DNA of 64,000 nt from UBA6168 sp041741095 (GCA_041741095.1 JBGSKQ010000102.1:1-64000); one strand, 5' to 3'; positions 1 to 9,403 are shown, counted from the stretch's first letter. Notes: generated by a model not told the origin, from the sequence alone. Numbers and translations are program-made.

Positions 1-81
1 GATGGTAAGCTCTACCCCCTTTTCTTCCGCTTCTTTGAGTATGGCAAGTTTCTCTTCCTTGCTCCATTTCCTTTTTTCCAT
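1..81 (-). CDS. IS3-family transposase OrfA, N-terminal fragment
   Basis: The reading from 81 downward is MEKRKWSKEEKLAILKEAEE followed by KGVELTI, and runs off the window. The K-R-K-W-S-K-E-E-K-L-A-I-L-K-E-A pattern is the start of the helix-turn-helix DNA-binding protein (OrfA) of IS3-family elements, which binds the element ends and is normally completed by frameshifting into the OrfB DDE integrase. Only 27 codons are present. Whether the gene is intact cannot be seen. The start is the only ATG in frame. Confidence 0.6.
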   Translation of the reverse strand, partial: MEKRKWSKEEKLAILKEAEEKGVELTI

Positions 82-140
82 GACTAAAATTACAGATTTT
101 TGATCGGTAATCTTGTCTGGTTATTTAGGGGGCCAGATCA
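1..140 (-). mobile_element. End of an IS3-type insertion sequence (cut by window edge)
   Basis: The minus strand carries the start of an OrfA-type transposase. About 50 bases upstream is a sequence beginning TGATCTGGCCCCCTAAAT (140 down to 123), which resembles IS3-family terminal inverted repeats: they begin with TG and are rich in a CCCC run. The element would end near 140 and continue beyond base 1. The other end and the target-site duplication are not visible, so the exact boundary is inferred. Confidence 0.55.
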
Positions 141-169
141 AAGGTAAAACGTGTGCTTTTCATAACAAA
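139..169 (-). promoter_or_regulatory. Bacteroidota-type promoter abutting the IS end
   Basis: On the minus strand TTTG (169-166) is followed after exactly 19 bases by TACCTTTG (146-139), a full match to the TTTG/TAnnTTTG promoter form. The -7 box overlaps the first base of the apparent IS terminus and points into the transposase gene. It may be a host promoter that now reads into the element, or the element may be longer than assumed and own it. Confidence 0.5.
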
Positions 170-700
170 AAGTTTAGGGTATTGCGATTGCTATTCAAAC
201 AGCAATAGATTGTACGCTGCATGGCTACCGCAAGCAAGAAAAAAGAGCGAAAAAATCATCCAATAACAAATCGTAGAAAGTCAGTAGTGCAAGGCCTGGC
301 ATTTGTCGGGTGGTATTGTGGCGTCTCTCCCTTCTTGGAATCTTTTAACTGCGCTTCTCTCGTTTTTCCGAAAATGCCCCTGTAAGAATGAACGTGTACC
401 AAAATAAATTGTAGGTGCGCAAGTATAAGCAATAAAGACTAACTCATCAAGCGATCAACCGAAATTTAATTTTTCCTGCAATCCATCTGCAACCCGAACG
501 ACTTATGAATAGCTTTCACAGTGTGGATGACTGCCTTGATTCGGGAAGGCAGCCCCCCTGTTCAGAACGGGCGGTTCTGATAGCACTCCGGCATAGCCCA
601 GTATCGGGGCTAAAAGGCACATTTTCAATCGTTCAAGCACCTTCTTTATAAAAAGGTCTGAATATCAGCCAATGAGGAAGATTTTATCCAAAACCCCAAG
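170..700. other. Long intergenic stretch without a convincing gene
   Basis: No open frame of good quality was found. Two small hairpins are visible: TCAGAAC/GTTCTGA at 562-580 and TAGCCC/GGGCTA at 594-612. The region lies downstream of lptB and upstream of the insertion sequence, so it may hold remains of a gene disrupted near the insertion. Confidence 0.4.
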
Positions 701-1441
701 TCAAATCTCCAGCACCTTTCTTTTCAGTTCAAAATTTTTCCCGAGGTAAAGCCGGCGCACCTGCTCGTCGGCGGCGAGTTCTTCGGCGGTACCGGCTTTT
801 AGGATGCTGCCGTCGTACATGAGGTAGGCCCGGTCGGTGATGGAAAGGGTTTCCTGTACGTTGTGGTCGGTGATGAGGATGCCGATGTTTTTGGCTTTCA
901 GTTTAAAAACGATGGTCTGGATGTCTTCCACGGCGATGGGGTCAATGCCGGCGAAAGGTTCGTCGAGCAAGATGAACTTAGGGTCGCTGGCGAGGGCACG
1001 GGCAATTTCCGTGCGGCGGCGCTCACCGCCGGAGAGGGTATCGCCGCTGCTTTTGCGCACTTTTTCCAGGCCGAACTCGTCAATGAGGGATTCAAGTCGC
1101 TTCAATTGTTCGGCCTTTGGGATGCGCATCATTTCCAGCACGGCCTTTAGGTTGTCTTCCACGCTCAGCTTGCGGAACACCGAAGGCTCCTGCGGCAGGT
1201 AGCCGATGCCGAGCCTGGCCCGTTTGTACATGGGCAGTTCGGTGATATTATCCTTTTCCAAAAAAACACTGCCCTCGTTGGGTTTGATGAAACCCACGAC
1301 CATGTAGAAGGTGGTCGTTTTGCCCGCTCCGTTGGGGCCGAGCAAGCCCACGATCTCGCCTTGGTGTACTTCCAGGGAAACTTGTTTGACCACTGTCCGC
1401 TGGCCATAGCGCTTGACGAGGTTGGATGTATGGAGGATCAT
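701..1441 (-). CDS. lptB: LPS export ABC transporter ATP-binding protein LptB
   Basis: This 246-residue protein is the cytoplasmic ATPase that powers extraction of lipopolysaccharide from the inner membrane by LptFG and its passage along the Lpt bridge. Visible motifs are Walker A GPNGAGKTT near residue 35, the ABC signature LSGGERRR near 137, Walker B FILLDEPFAGIDP near 155 and the H-loop ITDHNV near 192. The GIDP after Walker B and the overall length match LptB rather than a general importer ATPase. The LptFG partners are not adjacent, which is common. It is transcribed alone from the minus strand. The start is the ATG at 1441. Confidence 0.9.
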   Translation of the reverse strand: MILHTSNLVKRYGQRTVVKQVSLEVHQGEIVGLLGPNGAGKTTTFYMVVGFIKPNEGSVFLEKDNITELPMYKRARLGIGYLPQEPSVFRKLSVEDNLKAVLEMMRIPKAEQLKRLESLIDEFGLEKVRKSSGDTLSGGERRRTEIARALASDPKFILLDEPFAGIDPIAVEDIQTIVFKLKAKNIGILITDHNVQETLSITDRAYLMYDGSILKAGTAEELAADEQVRRLYLGKNFELKRKVLEI

Positions 1442-1575
1442 AAAGAACTAAACAAGATCAAGTGCAAAATTGTAACAGCACTTGAACTTTATTTCCTGTT
1501 TGATTTTGATGAAGCGGCAAAAGTACCATATACAATGGGAAGCCTTAGAATGGGAAGCCACGACACTTTTACTTT

Positions 1576-3135
1576 TTACTTTCCCACCACAAACCGCTCC
1601 GATTGTTTCAAGTCGCCGTTTTCCCAGTACTGCAAAAAGTAAACGCCCATAGGCCAACCCCGCACCGGGACACTGAAAACAGCGGACGCGTCCAAATGCC
1701 CATACTCCCGCACCAACCTGCCTTCCAAATCCAACACCCGAAAGAACGCACCCTGCGCCTCCGCCGGGTTTTGCAGTTGAAAGTTAAGGAAATCAATGGC
1801 AGGGTTCGGATAGATCACCAGTTTTGAAATGGGCATTATCTTATTACCTGTGACCGTGGTGGTATCGTCTATCAGGTGGCAGCCAGGGATGAGGCAGCCG
1901 TATTCGTCCACTTTCATGATCCAGCCAGGTATTGTAGTTGTAACGTTTGAGGCATCCACACCAGCCAATATGAAACCACCGTCAGATGTATTGTCAAGAT
2001 CATAGGGCCTGATATCATAGTCCACACCACCTAATAGGATGTAATATCTTGCCCAAAGACTATCTCCTGTTGAGGAAATTTTTGCTATTGTAACACCTCT
2101 ACCATATTCAAGTGGGGGGTTGTCCCTACCCGTATTTCCTAAAATCACAAAATCACCCTCATTAGTATTAACCATATCTACAATTTCATTCAAGGGTGAC
2201 GACACTCCACTTCTGAGAAGTGTACTCCATTCAAGATTTTGAGCAGTGTCCAATTTAAAGATTACAGGATCCCAAAAAATATAAGCCAGCCCGTTATTGG
2301 GGTTCACCAGTATTTCCTCTCCTATGCCACTGGCGGCCACGACGCCGTTGTCCGGTGTCCTGGCAAGGCCGCTGACAGCATGCCACAGCTCGCCTGGAGG
2401 GGAATAAAACTCCCATTCCACGTTGCCAAGGCTGTCGGTTTGAAACACCCAGGCTTTGTTGATATAACTGGATAGTACTTGCCCTTCGTTGGTCAGCCTG
2501 CCGCCGACCACCATCCGCCCGTCGATGTCCAACCATAAGGAGCGGCCTGAGTCGTTTAGGAAGTAATGGCCATAGTCCGTATAATGGAGGGGGTTGAAAC
2601 CCTGATCCATTATCAGCAGCGAAATGTCGTTGCTCGTTCCGTTGTCGTGCGTATTGAGCGATACGTATTTGCCATCAGGGTATTGCCTTAGTTTTATGGG
2701 GAGGATAAAATGATCCACTGCATAGTTGATGCTCAGGTACTCTTTGGTCACCATTGTGTCGCCAGTGGGAGAATATTCTACTATGAAAGCTTTGCGGGTC
2801 GTGTCGTCCAATATCCCGATGTCGGCAAAGTTGCCGTCTATTGTTTCGGTAAGGTCGTTGTACCAGGAGTCGTACCATTTGTCGGAGTGTTTCAGGGTCT
2901 TGCTGTACAAAAGTTCGCCATCCAGATCAAACTTGGAAAAAATCAGCCCTTTTTTTAGTGGGATGATGGTATCGTTAAAATCACCGGTCACATAAAAACA
3001 GGAATCCGTGGCTATTACGTTTTTAAAAGCTACGACAGGGAATTCGTAATATACCAGGTGGTTGAAGGTGTTTTGACATAATAATTGAAGTGGAACGATA
3101 ATAATAATTAGCACTCCAAACAGAGATTTATTCAT
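1576..3135 (-). CDS. Secreted T9SS cargo protein of unknown function
   Basis: The 519-residue product starts with a signal peptide (hydrophobic stretch at residues 5-18, cleavage likely near LLCQN). It ends with a type A T9SS sorting domain: the IYPNPAIDFLNF motif, then the L-x-G-R-L-V and GVYFLQY strands, ending in FVVGK. The middle has repeated short strands with D-x-D-G-x-L, DNGVVAASG and DGGFILAGVD patterns. These resemble the beta-propeller-like repeats of many Bacteroidota surface proteins, but no enzymatic motif is seen. It is predicted to be exported and then anchored or released at the cell surface. A decayed second sorting domain lies just upstream. Confidence 0.8.
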   Translation of the reverse strand: MNKSLFGVLIIIIVPLQLLCQNTFNHLVYYEFPVVAFKNVIATDSCFYVTGDFNDTIIPLKKGLIFSKFDLDGELLYSKTLKHSDKWYDSWYNDLTETIDGNFADIGILDDTTRKAFIVEYSPTGDTMVTKEYLSINYAVDHFILPIKLRQYPDGKYVSLNTHDNGTSNDISLLIMDQGFNPLHYTDYGHYFLNDSGRSLWLDIDGRMVVGGRLTNEGQVLSSYINKAWVFQTDSLGNVEWEFYSPPGELWHAVSGLARTPDNGVVAASGIGEEILVNPNNGLAYIFWDPVIFKLDTAQNLEWSTLLRSGVSSPLNEIVDMVNTNEGDFVILGNTGRDNPPLEYGRGVTIAKISSTGDSLWARYYILLGGVDYDIRPYDLDNTSDGGFILAGVDASNVTTTIPGWIMKVDEYGCLIPGCHLIDDTTTVTGNKIMPISKLVIYPNPAIDFLNFQLQNPAEAQGAFFRVLDLEGRLVREYGHLDASAVFSVPVRGWPMGVYFLQYWENGDLKQSERFVVGK

Positions 3136-3196
3136 GATTTGAAATATTTGGAATGCAGGACAACCGAAATTCGGTTGTCCTGCATGAAGGTTGAGG

Positions 3197-3463
3197 CTAT
3201 TTAATAAGTACCATTTTCATAATCTTCGAAATATTTCTCCCGCAGAGAATCCTGCAAACATAAATACCTTGATTTATACCTTCCGCCTCCCAAAGGACCT
3301 TTCCCTTGTTTTCGACGACATCAAATTTAGCAATTTTTTTCCCGTCCAAATGAAGGATTTCAAGGATCGCCGATTCACATCCTTTGGGCAATTGGAAGGA
3401 TATAATGACCTGATATTTGGCCGGGTTAGGTTGGGAACTTGGCGCCCAGTTCCCACTTTTGGA
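3197..3463 (-). pseudogene. Remnant of a T9SS C-terminal sorting domain
   Basis: Between a stop codon at 3466-3464 and the end at 3197 the minus strand reads a nearly complete sorting domain: QPNPAKYQVIISFQLPKG, then ILEILHLDGKKI, then GIYVCRI and a basic end MKMVLIK. The PNPA motif, the strand L-x-G-K-K-I and the G-I-Y-x-x-R-I strand are diagnostic. No signal peptide or passenger is attached, so this is the 3' stump of a lost cargo gene. It precedes another cargo gene on the same strand, suggesting a former tandem pair or recombination between similar tails. Confidence 0.65.
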
Positions 3464-3611
3464 TTAAATTTTGCGGCAAGATGCTCCCAGTGGCGTAACG
3501 ACGGACACAAAACAATTTTTAATATTTAAACCCACTGAAAATCAAAATGCTGTTACCTTTGTGCCATCTTCATTGGTCACCCGGTCAGAACAGCTACCTA
3601 CCATGTTCTTA

Positions 3612-3689
3612 GAAATTTTGAAATTGAAAATAGGGCAATTGAGCCAGATCTCTTTTCCCGGTTTCTTAATTTCTCAATTTCCAAATTTC
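3612..3689. repeat. Long AT-rich inverted repeat
   Basis: The arm GAAATTTTGAAATTGA (3612-3627) pairs with TCAATTTCCAAATTTC (3674-3689) with one mismatch. It lies upstream of the sensor kinase gene, is built from iterated short words and resembles other intergenic hairpins in this window. No function is shown. Confidence 0.5.
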
Positions 3690-3760
3690 TGTTTCTCCCG
3701 TCATTTGGTTTTTAATCAGGAAATCGAAACATACGCCCATTTATGGACAAACAGCGCACC

Positions 3761-6700
3761 ATGAAAAAGCGAACATATTACGCCATTGCTGCAATCCTGC
3801 TGTTTTTTGGGCTGGCTGCCGCCCTTGATTTCGGCATATCCAAAGAGGATCACCTGGAGACCTATGTCAAGCGCATAGAACGGAGCCTGCACAAAAAAGA
3901 ATCGGAAGTTTATTCCTTCCTGGGCGATACCAGTTTTATCTTCCAGCAACTGCGGGGCATCCAAAGCCTGCCCTCCCCCCGCCAAAAAGTAAACCTCGAC
4001 AAACTGCTGTCGCTGACTTCCAAAAAATTCAACATCTGCCTGTACAGGGGGGATTCACTGGTTTTTTGGCTCAACAACCGGGCCTTCCTTGGCAACGACC
4101 ACATTGAGGAACTACACAAAAAGGGCGATGTCAACCATTTGGTAAAATTGCCCAACGGCTACTTTGAGCTTATCAAAAAGGACCTGCCGGACGGCATCCT
4201 CGCCGCTGCGCTTTTGCCCATCAAAAGAGAATATTCGAGCAAGAGCGAGTTCTTGCCCAACAGCTTTGATACCGATGATTTCTCCGTGCCAGACGATGTG
4301 ATTTTGAAAGAAAGCGGGGAAAAATTTGCCATCCATTCCATGAACGGCAAACCGCTGGCCTACCTTGATGCCATCGGCCATGCAAAAGACAAAATGCACC
4401 TGAAAATGGTGTTTTTTATCTACATTCTCGGCTTTATAGCATTGGGCATGCTCATCAACGACGTGGCGGTTTACCTCGTGCGCAAGTACAAGCCCTGGGT
4501 CGGGGCGGCTTTTGTGCTGGCATCGGTGGTGGTGGTGCGCTGGCTCACCATCAAGCTCGGCTTCACCCAACATTTTGCAGCGTTCCAAACCTTTTCCAAC
4601 GTGTTCACTGCACCCATCATGGACGGTGTGAACTCCCTGGGGGAGCTGTTGATCAACATCATCCTGCTGGTTTGGATGATGGTCTTTTTCAACCGTGAAT
4701 TTCAGGTCAAGGAATTTGTCCACCCCTCGCTGCCCATCCGTTTTGGGCTGACTACCCTCAATTTTTTCGCCATCAACGTGGGCATCCTCATGGTGTGCGG
4801 CATTTTCAAATCCATCGTGCTGGATTCGTCCATCGTTTTTGATTTTGAAAATGTGTTCAACCTCAATTCACAGAGCGTGCTGGCCATGATCGGGGTGGTG
4901 CTACTGCTGCTGGCGCTTTTCCTGTTCAGCCACCGCATGATGATGGCCATACATCGAATTGGCTTGAGCAAAAACTGGCGGTTGGCATGCCTGGCCGTGT
5001 CGCTTGCCCTTTCTACCCCGGTGGTGCTGTATGGCGATTTGCACCTTCCGCTGGTGCATTTTTTATTGGCGGCCACGATTTATCTCGTTGTGTTTGAGTT
5101 TTTTATTGAAATACCCAAAATGACCCTGGGCTGGCTGGTGGGCTGGCTGATGCTATTTGCAGGGCTGACTTCTACCCTGCTCTATAAGTACAATGGCGAC
5201 AAGGATTATGAGCGCAGGCTGGAATATGCCCTTGCTCTTTCCAGCTATCAGGACACGCTGGCCATCAGGGACATTGCTGACATCGAAGCCTATTTGCTTT
5301 CAGATACTTCTCTGAACGTATGGAACAGGATCATCAACCTGTATGCCCCGGAAACCCTGCCCCGGGAAGAGGCCAGGGAAATCATAGAACGCCAGATCGG
5401 AACCAACAAATACTTGCTGCACAACTACGAATTCAACCTCTACGGCTTTTACAAGGAAGATGGCAGGATTGGCTTCACCGACCAGGAAAGTACCCTCGGC
5501 ACCCTGGAGCAGCAATTCCAGCAGTCCAATCCTACCATCGGCAGGGATTTGAGGTTTAAACCAGAAAAAACAAGGGACCCTGGCTACCTGCTGCGGCTGG
5601 ATTTAAAAACCAAGTCGCCGCTCTATGTTTTTATAAAATTCAAGCGCTCGTTTTCCACGCCCTCCAAGGTTTATACGGAACTGCTGCTGGATAAAAAATA
5701 CAAAAACCTGGACGAACTGGACGACTACGACTATGGCATATACCAAGATGGCCTACTTGTGGAAGAACGGAACAAGGCTTATGGAAAACAATTGACCGAC
5801 CCACTGCCCCCCGTCAATGAATCGAGCATCGTAAAACACAACAGCCGCCGCTCCGAACTGCTGTACCACGCCCCCGATGATTTGGTCATCAAAATCGGGC
5901 GTGACACGGGAGGCTATATCAAGCCACTTTCTTTGTTTTCTTACGTCTTCACGCTGCTGGTGATAGCGGTATTGCTGTTCAGCGTGATTAACTATTTCAC
6001 CAATGCCCTGCCCGGCCCGCTGAATTTCCTGCGCACCACCAAGCCATCGCTGCGCAACCAGTTCCAGTTCTGGGTCATCAGCATGATCCTTATTTCATTT
6101 TTGGGCATTGGTTTCGTGACGGTCTGGTATTTCCAGCAATCTTCCAACAACTACCACAAGGGCCGCCTCGACCGCAAAGTGACCTCTGCCCTGGCCAATG
6201 TGAGCTATGAAATAAAAGCCTGGCACCGGGAACGTCAAGAGGATCGGGAAATCAGGGAAAAAATTTCAAGGCTCATCCAGCACGAATTGGGCGAACAGGA
6301 AATGGAGGCGTATGAAGAAAGGGAGGAAATGGAAGAAGGTGAAAAACAACTGGACGCCTTTTCGCTTTCGTCGCTGATACCGCTTATCTCGGAAGTACAC
6401 CGGCTCGACGTGAACATTTACGACCTGAACGGCAACTTGATCACCTCTTCGGAAGAGGATATTTTCAAGCGGGGCCTCGTGGCACCCAAAATGGGCGCAC
6501 ATGCCTTTCAGGAACTGACAAAACTCGGCTACGAACGCAGCGACCAGGACGAGAGCATCGGCAACCTGGACTACACGGCGGCCTATTTGCCATTAAAAAA
6601 TATTGAAGGCAAAACACTTGCTTTTATGGGCATCCCGTACTACGCCCGGCAGCGGGAACTGCGCAGCGACGTAACGGATTTTATGAGTACCCTGCTCAAC

Positions 6701-7621
6701 GTGTATGTCTTTCTCCTGCTGATTGCGGGCGGTTTGGCCATCGTGGTCGCTACCTCCGTCACCAAGGCGCTGTCAGAATTGAGCGAAAACATACAGCGGC
6801 TCAAACTGGGCGGCAACGAACCCATTATTTGGAAAAGAAAAGACGAGGTGGGCGACCTGGTGGACGCCTACAACCGGGCGGTGAAAAAAATCGAGGAAAG
6901 CTCAAGGCTGTTGGCACAAAACGAAAGGGAGGGCGCTTGGCGTGAAATGGCCAAACAGGTGGCCCACGAAATCAAAAACCCCCTGACGCCCATGAAATTG
7001 AGCATACAGTACCTGCTCCACGCCTACGAGGCCAACTCCAAAAATGTGGAGCCACTGTTGAAACGGGTGTCCGCCACACTCATTGAACAGATAGAATCGC
7101 TGGCGCAAATCGCCACGGAGTTTTCCAATTTTGCCAAAATGCCAAAGGCAGAAAATTCCATCTTTTCGCTCAACTATTTGGCATCTTCCGTACACCACCT
7201 CTTCGCCAATGAGCGCCCCGATATGGACATCAGCATTAGTTTGCCAGAAATGGAATTCGATGTGTTTGCCGACCGCAACCACGTCACCAGGGTTTTGAAC
7301 AATTTGTACAAAAATGCTATTCAAGCCATACCTGAAGAGCGCAAAGGCATCATCAAACTGGAGCTTTACCAGCAGGATGACAATGCAATTATCAAGGTGA
7401 CCGACAATGGGACAGGCATCCCTGCCGATGTGCAAGCACGGGTGTTTTCGCCAAATTTTTCTACCAAAAACTCTGGCATGGGCATGGGCCTCGCCATTTG
7501 CAAAAACATCATCGAATCTTTCAACGGCGATATTTATTTTGAAACAAAAGAGGGCGAAGGCACCTCCTTTTTCGTGGTGCTGCCACTAAAAGAGATCCGG
7601 GAGCCAGAGGTGGTGTATTGA
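3761..7621 (+). CDS. Very large NtrY-like sensor histidine kinase
   Basis: Counting from the upstream ATG at 3743 (1292 residues; the ATG at 3761 gives a better basic-hydrophobic start, MKKRTYY), the order is: a membrane anchor at 13-30, an extracytoplasmic region to about 215, a block of about eight membrane segments from 220 to 475, a second extracytoplasmic region, membrane segments near 735-760 and 770-795, an acidic coil, another segment near 985-1010, HAMP (KRKDEVGDLVDAYN), the H-box AKQVAHEIKNPLTPMK with the phospho-accepting His near 1075, and an ATPase domain with N-box NNLYKNAIQA and G-boxes DNGTGIP and GMGMGLA. The H-box is of the NtrY subgroup. It would sense an envelope or membrane signal. 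No response regulator is adjacent, so the partner is unknown. Confidence 0.85.
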   Translation: MKKRTYYAIAAILLFFGLAAALDFGISKEDHLETYVKRIERSLHKKESEVYSFLGDTSFIFQQLRGIQSLPSPRQKVNLDKLLSLTSKKFNICLYRGDSLVFWLNNRAFLGNDHIEELHKKGDVNHLVKLPNGYFELIKKDLPDGILAAALLPIKREYSSKSEFLPNSFDTDDFSVPDDVILKESGEKFAIHSMNGKPLAYLDAIGHAKDKMHLKMVFFIYILGFIALGMLINDVAVYLVRKYKPWVGAAFVLASVVVVRWLTIKLGFTQHFAAFQTFSNVFTAPIMDGVNSLGELLINIILLVWMMVFFNREFQVKEFVHPSLPIRFGLTTLNFFAINVGILMVCGIFKSIVLDSSIVFDFENVFNLNSQSVLAMIGVVLLLLALFLFSHRMMMAIHRIGLSKNWRLACLAVSLALSTPVVLYGDLHLPLVHFLLAATIYLVVFEFFIEIPKMTLGWLVGWLMLFAGLTSTLLYKYNGDKDYERRLEYALALSSYQDTLAIRDIADIEAYLLSDTSLNVWNRIINLYAPETLPREEAREIIERQIGTNKYLLHNYEFNLYGFYKEDGRIGFTDQESTLGTLEQQFQQSNPTIGRDLRFKPEKTRDPGYLLRLDLKTKSPLYVFIKFKRSFSTPSKVYTELLLDKKYKNLDELDDYDYGIYQDGLLVEERNKAYGKQLTDPLPPVNESSIVKHNSRRSELLYHAPDDLVIKIGRDTGGYIKPLSLFSYVFTLLVIAVLLFSVINYFTNALPGPLNFLRTTKPSLRNQFQFWVISMILISFLGIGFVTVWYFQQSSNNYHKGRLDRKVTSALANVSYEIKAWHRERQEDREIREKISRLIQHELGEQEMEAYEEREEMEEGEKQLDAFSLSSLIPLISEVHRLDVNIYDLNGNLITSSEEDIFKRGLVAPKMGAHAFQELTKLGYERSDQDESIGNLDYTAAYLPLKNIEGKTLAFMGIPYYARQRELRSDVTDFMSTLLNVYVFLLLIAGGLAIVVATSVTKALSELSENIQRLKLGGNEPIIWKRKDEVGDLVDAYNRAVKKIEESSRLLAQNEREGAWREMAKQVAHEIKNPLTPMKLSIQYLLHAYEANSKNVEPLLKRVSATLIEQIESLAQIATEFSNFAKMPKAENSIFSLNYLASSVHHLFANERPDMDISISLPEMEFDVFADRNHVTRVLNNLYKNAIQAIPEERKGIIKLELYQQDDNAIIKVTDNGTGIPADVQARVFSPNFSTKNSGMGMGLAICKNIIESFNGDIYFETKEGEGTSFFVVLPLKEIREPEVVY

Positions 7622-7723
7622 TACCAGCCGGTGGTATATTTCGTTTTTCCCTATGAATTATACCTTTACCCGTTCTCCAAACGTTTACACTTTCGTTTCC
7701 TAAAAAAATTTTCTCCATCACAC

Positions 7724-9403
7724 ATGAAGCTATCCACAATCGCAAGCCTTGTTACCTGTTTTTTCTTTTTCCAAAACGCCGCACAAGCCCAATGCATCTC
7801 CGGCGACTGCCGCAACGGGACCGGCATTTACCTCTACCCCAGCGGTGCCAAGTACATCGGCCAGTTTAAAGACGGCGAGACGCACGGCATCGGTACCTGC
7901 TACTATACCGACGGCAGCACCTATCGGGGCGAGTGGGCGCACCGCTATCCAGAAGGCCACGGCATCAAGACCCACGAGGACGGCAGGACATGGGAAGGCG
8001 AATGGAAAATGGGCCTCCCCATTGGCAAGGACGGCAAAATCATCGAAGACTTATTTGACGAAGAGGAGGATGTGGCCACCGAGGCCGACATCCAATCCGG
8101 CTGTATTTCAGGCGATTGTGAAAATGGGCAGGGCGTTTTTGCCTATCCTGACGGCAGCAAGTACGAAGGGCAGTTTAAAGAACAAAAACCCGATGGCTGG
8201 GGCACTTTTACCTATACCAATGGCGACCGCTATGTTGGCTCATTTCATGCTGGGCTAAAGCAAGGAAAGGGCACTTTTTACTACGCCGACGAAACGCAGA
8301 CCACCGGCGAATGGAAGGAAGGCGAATATGTTGGAAACACTCAGATAGAGCATGGCCGGGTCGGCTGCGTGGAAGGCGACTGCAAAAACGGGCGTGGCAC
8401 CTACATTTTCAAGGATGGCGTGGCCAAGTACGTCGGCACCTTTTCCAACGGCCAGCCTGCGGGCGAGGGCGTCATCTACTACGCCAACGGCGAGCGCTAC
8501 AAAGGCGCCTGGGCGATTGGCAGCTTCAACGGCATGGGCACTCTCTTCCTAACCGATGGAACCGAGGTAACTGGATTTTGGAAAGACGGCTCTTACATGG
8601 GCAAGGACAACCCGAAAAAAGAAGAACAGCCCATCCCTGTCTCCTTGTCGCCCGACGACTATATCGCCATCCGTAAGGCTACCGACATGAAAGTGTGGGC
8701 GGTCATTGTCGGCATTTCTTCCTACAACCACATGCAGACCCTGAAATACACGGACGACGATGCCTACCGCATGTACGCCTTTTTGAAAAGCCCGGAAGGC
8801 GGCGCATTGGCCGACGATCAAATGCGCATTCTCATAGACGAGGATGCCACCAAGGAAAAAATACTCGCTACCATGCGGGAGACCTTTAGCAAAGCCGGTG
8901 AAAACGACCTGGTGATGCTTTATTTCTCTGGCCACGGCCTGCGTGGTTCCTTTTTGCCCATAGACTTTGATGGTGCCAATTACAAACTCGAACACGAGGA
9001 GGTCAACGAAATATTCCAAAGCAGCCCTGCCAAGTACAAGCTCTGCATCGCCGACGCCTGCCACTCCGGCAGCCTTTTGGCCATGAAGAGCGGCGAAACC
9101 CGCAACGTGCTGGAAGACTACTACAAAACCCTCGCCCAAGCCAACGCCGGCACTGCGCTCATCCTCTCTTCCAAATCGGATGAAACTTCCCTGGAAAGCA
9201 GCGGCCTGCGCCAGGGCGTGTTCAGCCATTTCCTCATCCGTGGCCTAAAAGGCGAGGCCGACAAGGACAAAAACAAAATCGTCAGCGTACAGGAGTTGTT
9301 CGATTACGTGGATGAAAACGTGAAGGCCTACACGGTGAACCGCCAATCGCCCGTCATCAAGGGGGATTATGATCCGAAGATGACGGTGAGTGTGGTGAGG
9401 TAG
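7724..9403 (+). CDS. Secreted MORN-repeat protein with C-terminal caspase-like protease
   Basis: The ATG at 7724 gives 559 residues beginning with a signal peptide (MKLSTIASLVTCFFFFQNAAQAQ). Residues 24-300 are MORN-like repeats of the form G-x-Y-x-G-x-F/W-K-x-G, in three blocks that each restart with a C-I/V-x-G-D-C-x-N-G motif. The caspase-like domain (peptidase C14) starts at MKVWAVIVGISSY. Its catalytic His is in YFSGHG (about 404) and Cys in DACHSG (about 446), so both active residues are intact. It is predicted to act in the periplasm or outside the cell. It follows the sensor kinase by about 100 bases on the same strand and may be co-transcribed. Substrate and activation are unknown. 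The upstream TTG-initiated extension is not needed. Confidence 0.85.
   Translation: MKLSTIASLVTCFFFFQNAAQAQCISGDCRNGTGIYLYPSGAKYIGQFKDGETHGIGTCYYTDGSTYRGEWAHRYPEGHGIKTHEDGRTWEGEWKMGLPIGKDGKIIEDLFDEEEDVATEADIQSGCISGDCENGQGVFAYPDGSKYEGQFKEQKPDGWGTFTYTNGDRYVGSFHAGLKQGKGTFYYADETQTTGEWKEGEYVGNTQIEHGRVGCVEGDCKNGRGTYIFKDGVAKYVGTFSNGQPAGEGVIYYANGERYKGAWAIGSFNGMGTLFLTDGTEVTGFWKDGSYMGKDNPKKEEQPIPVSLSPDDYIAIRKATDMKVWAVIVGISSYNHMQTLKYTDDDAYRMYAFLKSPEGGALADDQMRILIDEDATKEKILATMRETFSKAGENDLVMLYFSGHGLRGSFLPIDFDGANYKLEHEEVNEIFQSSPAKYKLCIADACHSGSLLAMKSGETRNVLEDYYKTLAQANAGTALILSSKSDETSLESSGLRQGVFSHFLIRGLKGEADKDKNKIVSVQELFDYVDENVKAYTVNRQSPVIKGDYDPKMTVSVVR

Noticed and set aside
470..535. Minus-strand frame reading VIHTVKAIHKSFGLQMD, similar to the end of HigA-like antitoxins
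   Set aside because: Only about 20 residues, with no helix-turn-helix and no toxin partner; too short to call.
863..1150. Plus-strand frames inside lptB
   Set aside because: Shadows of a strongly conserved minus-strand gene.
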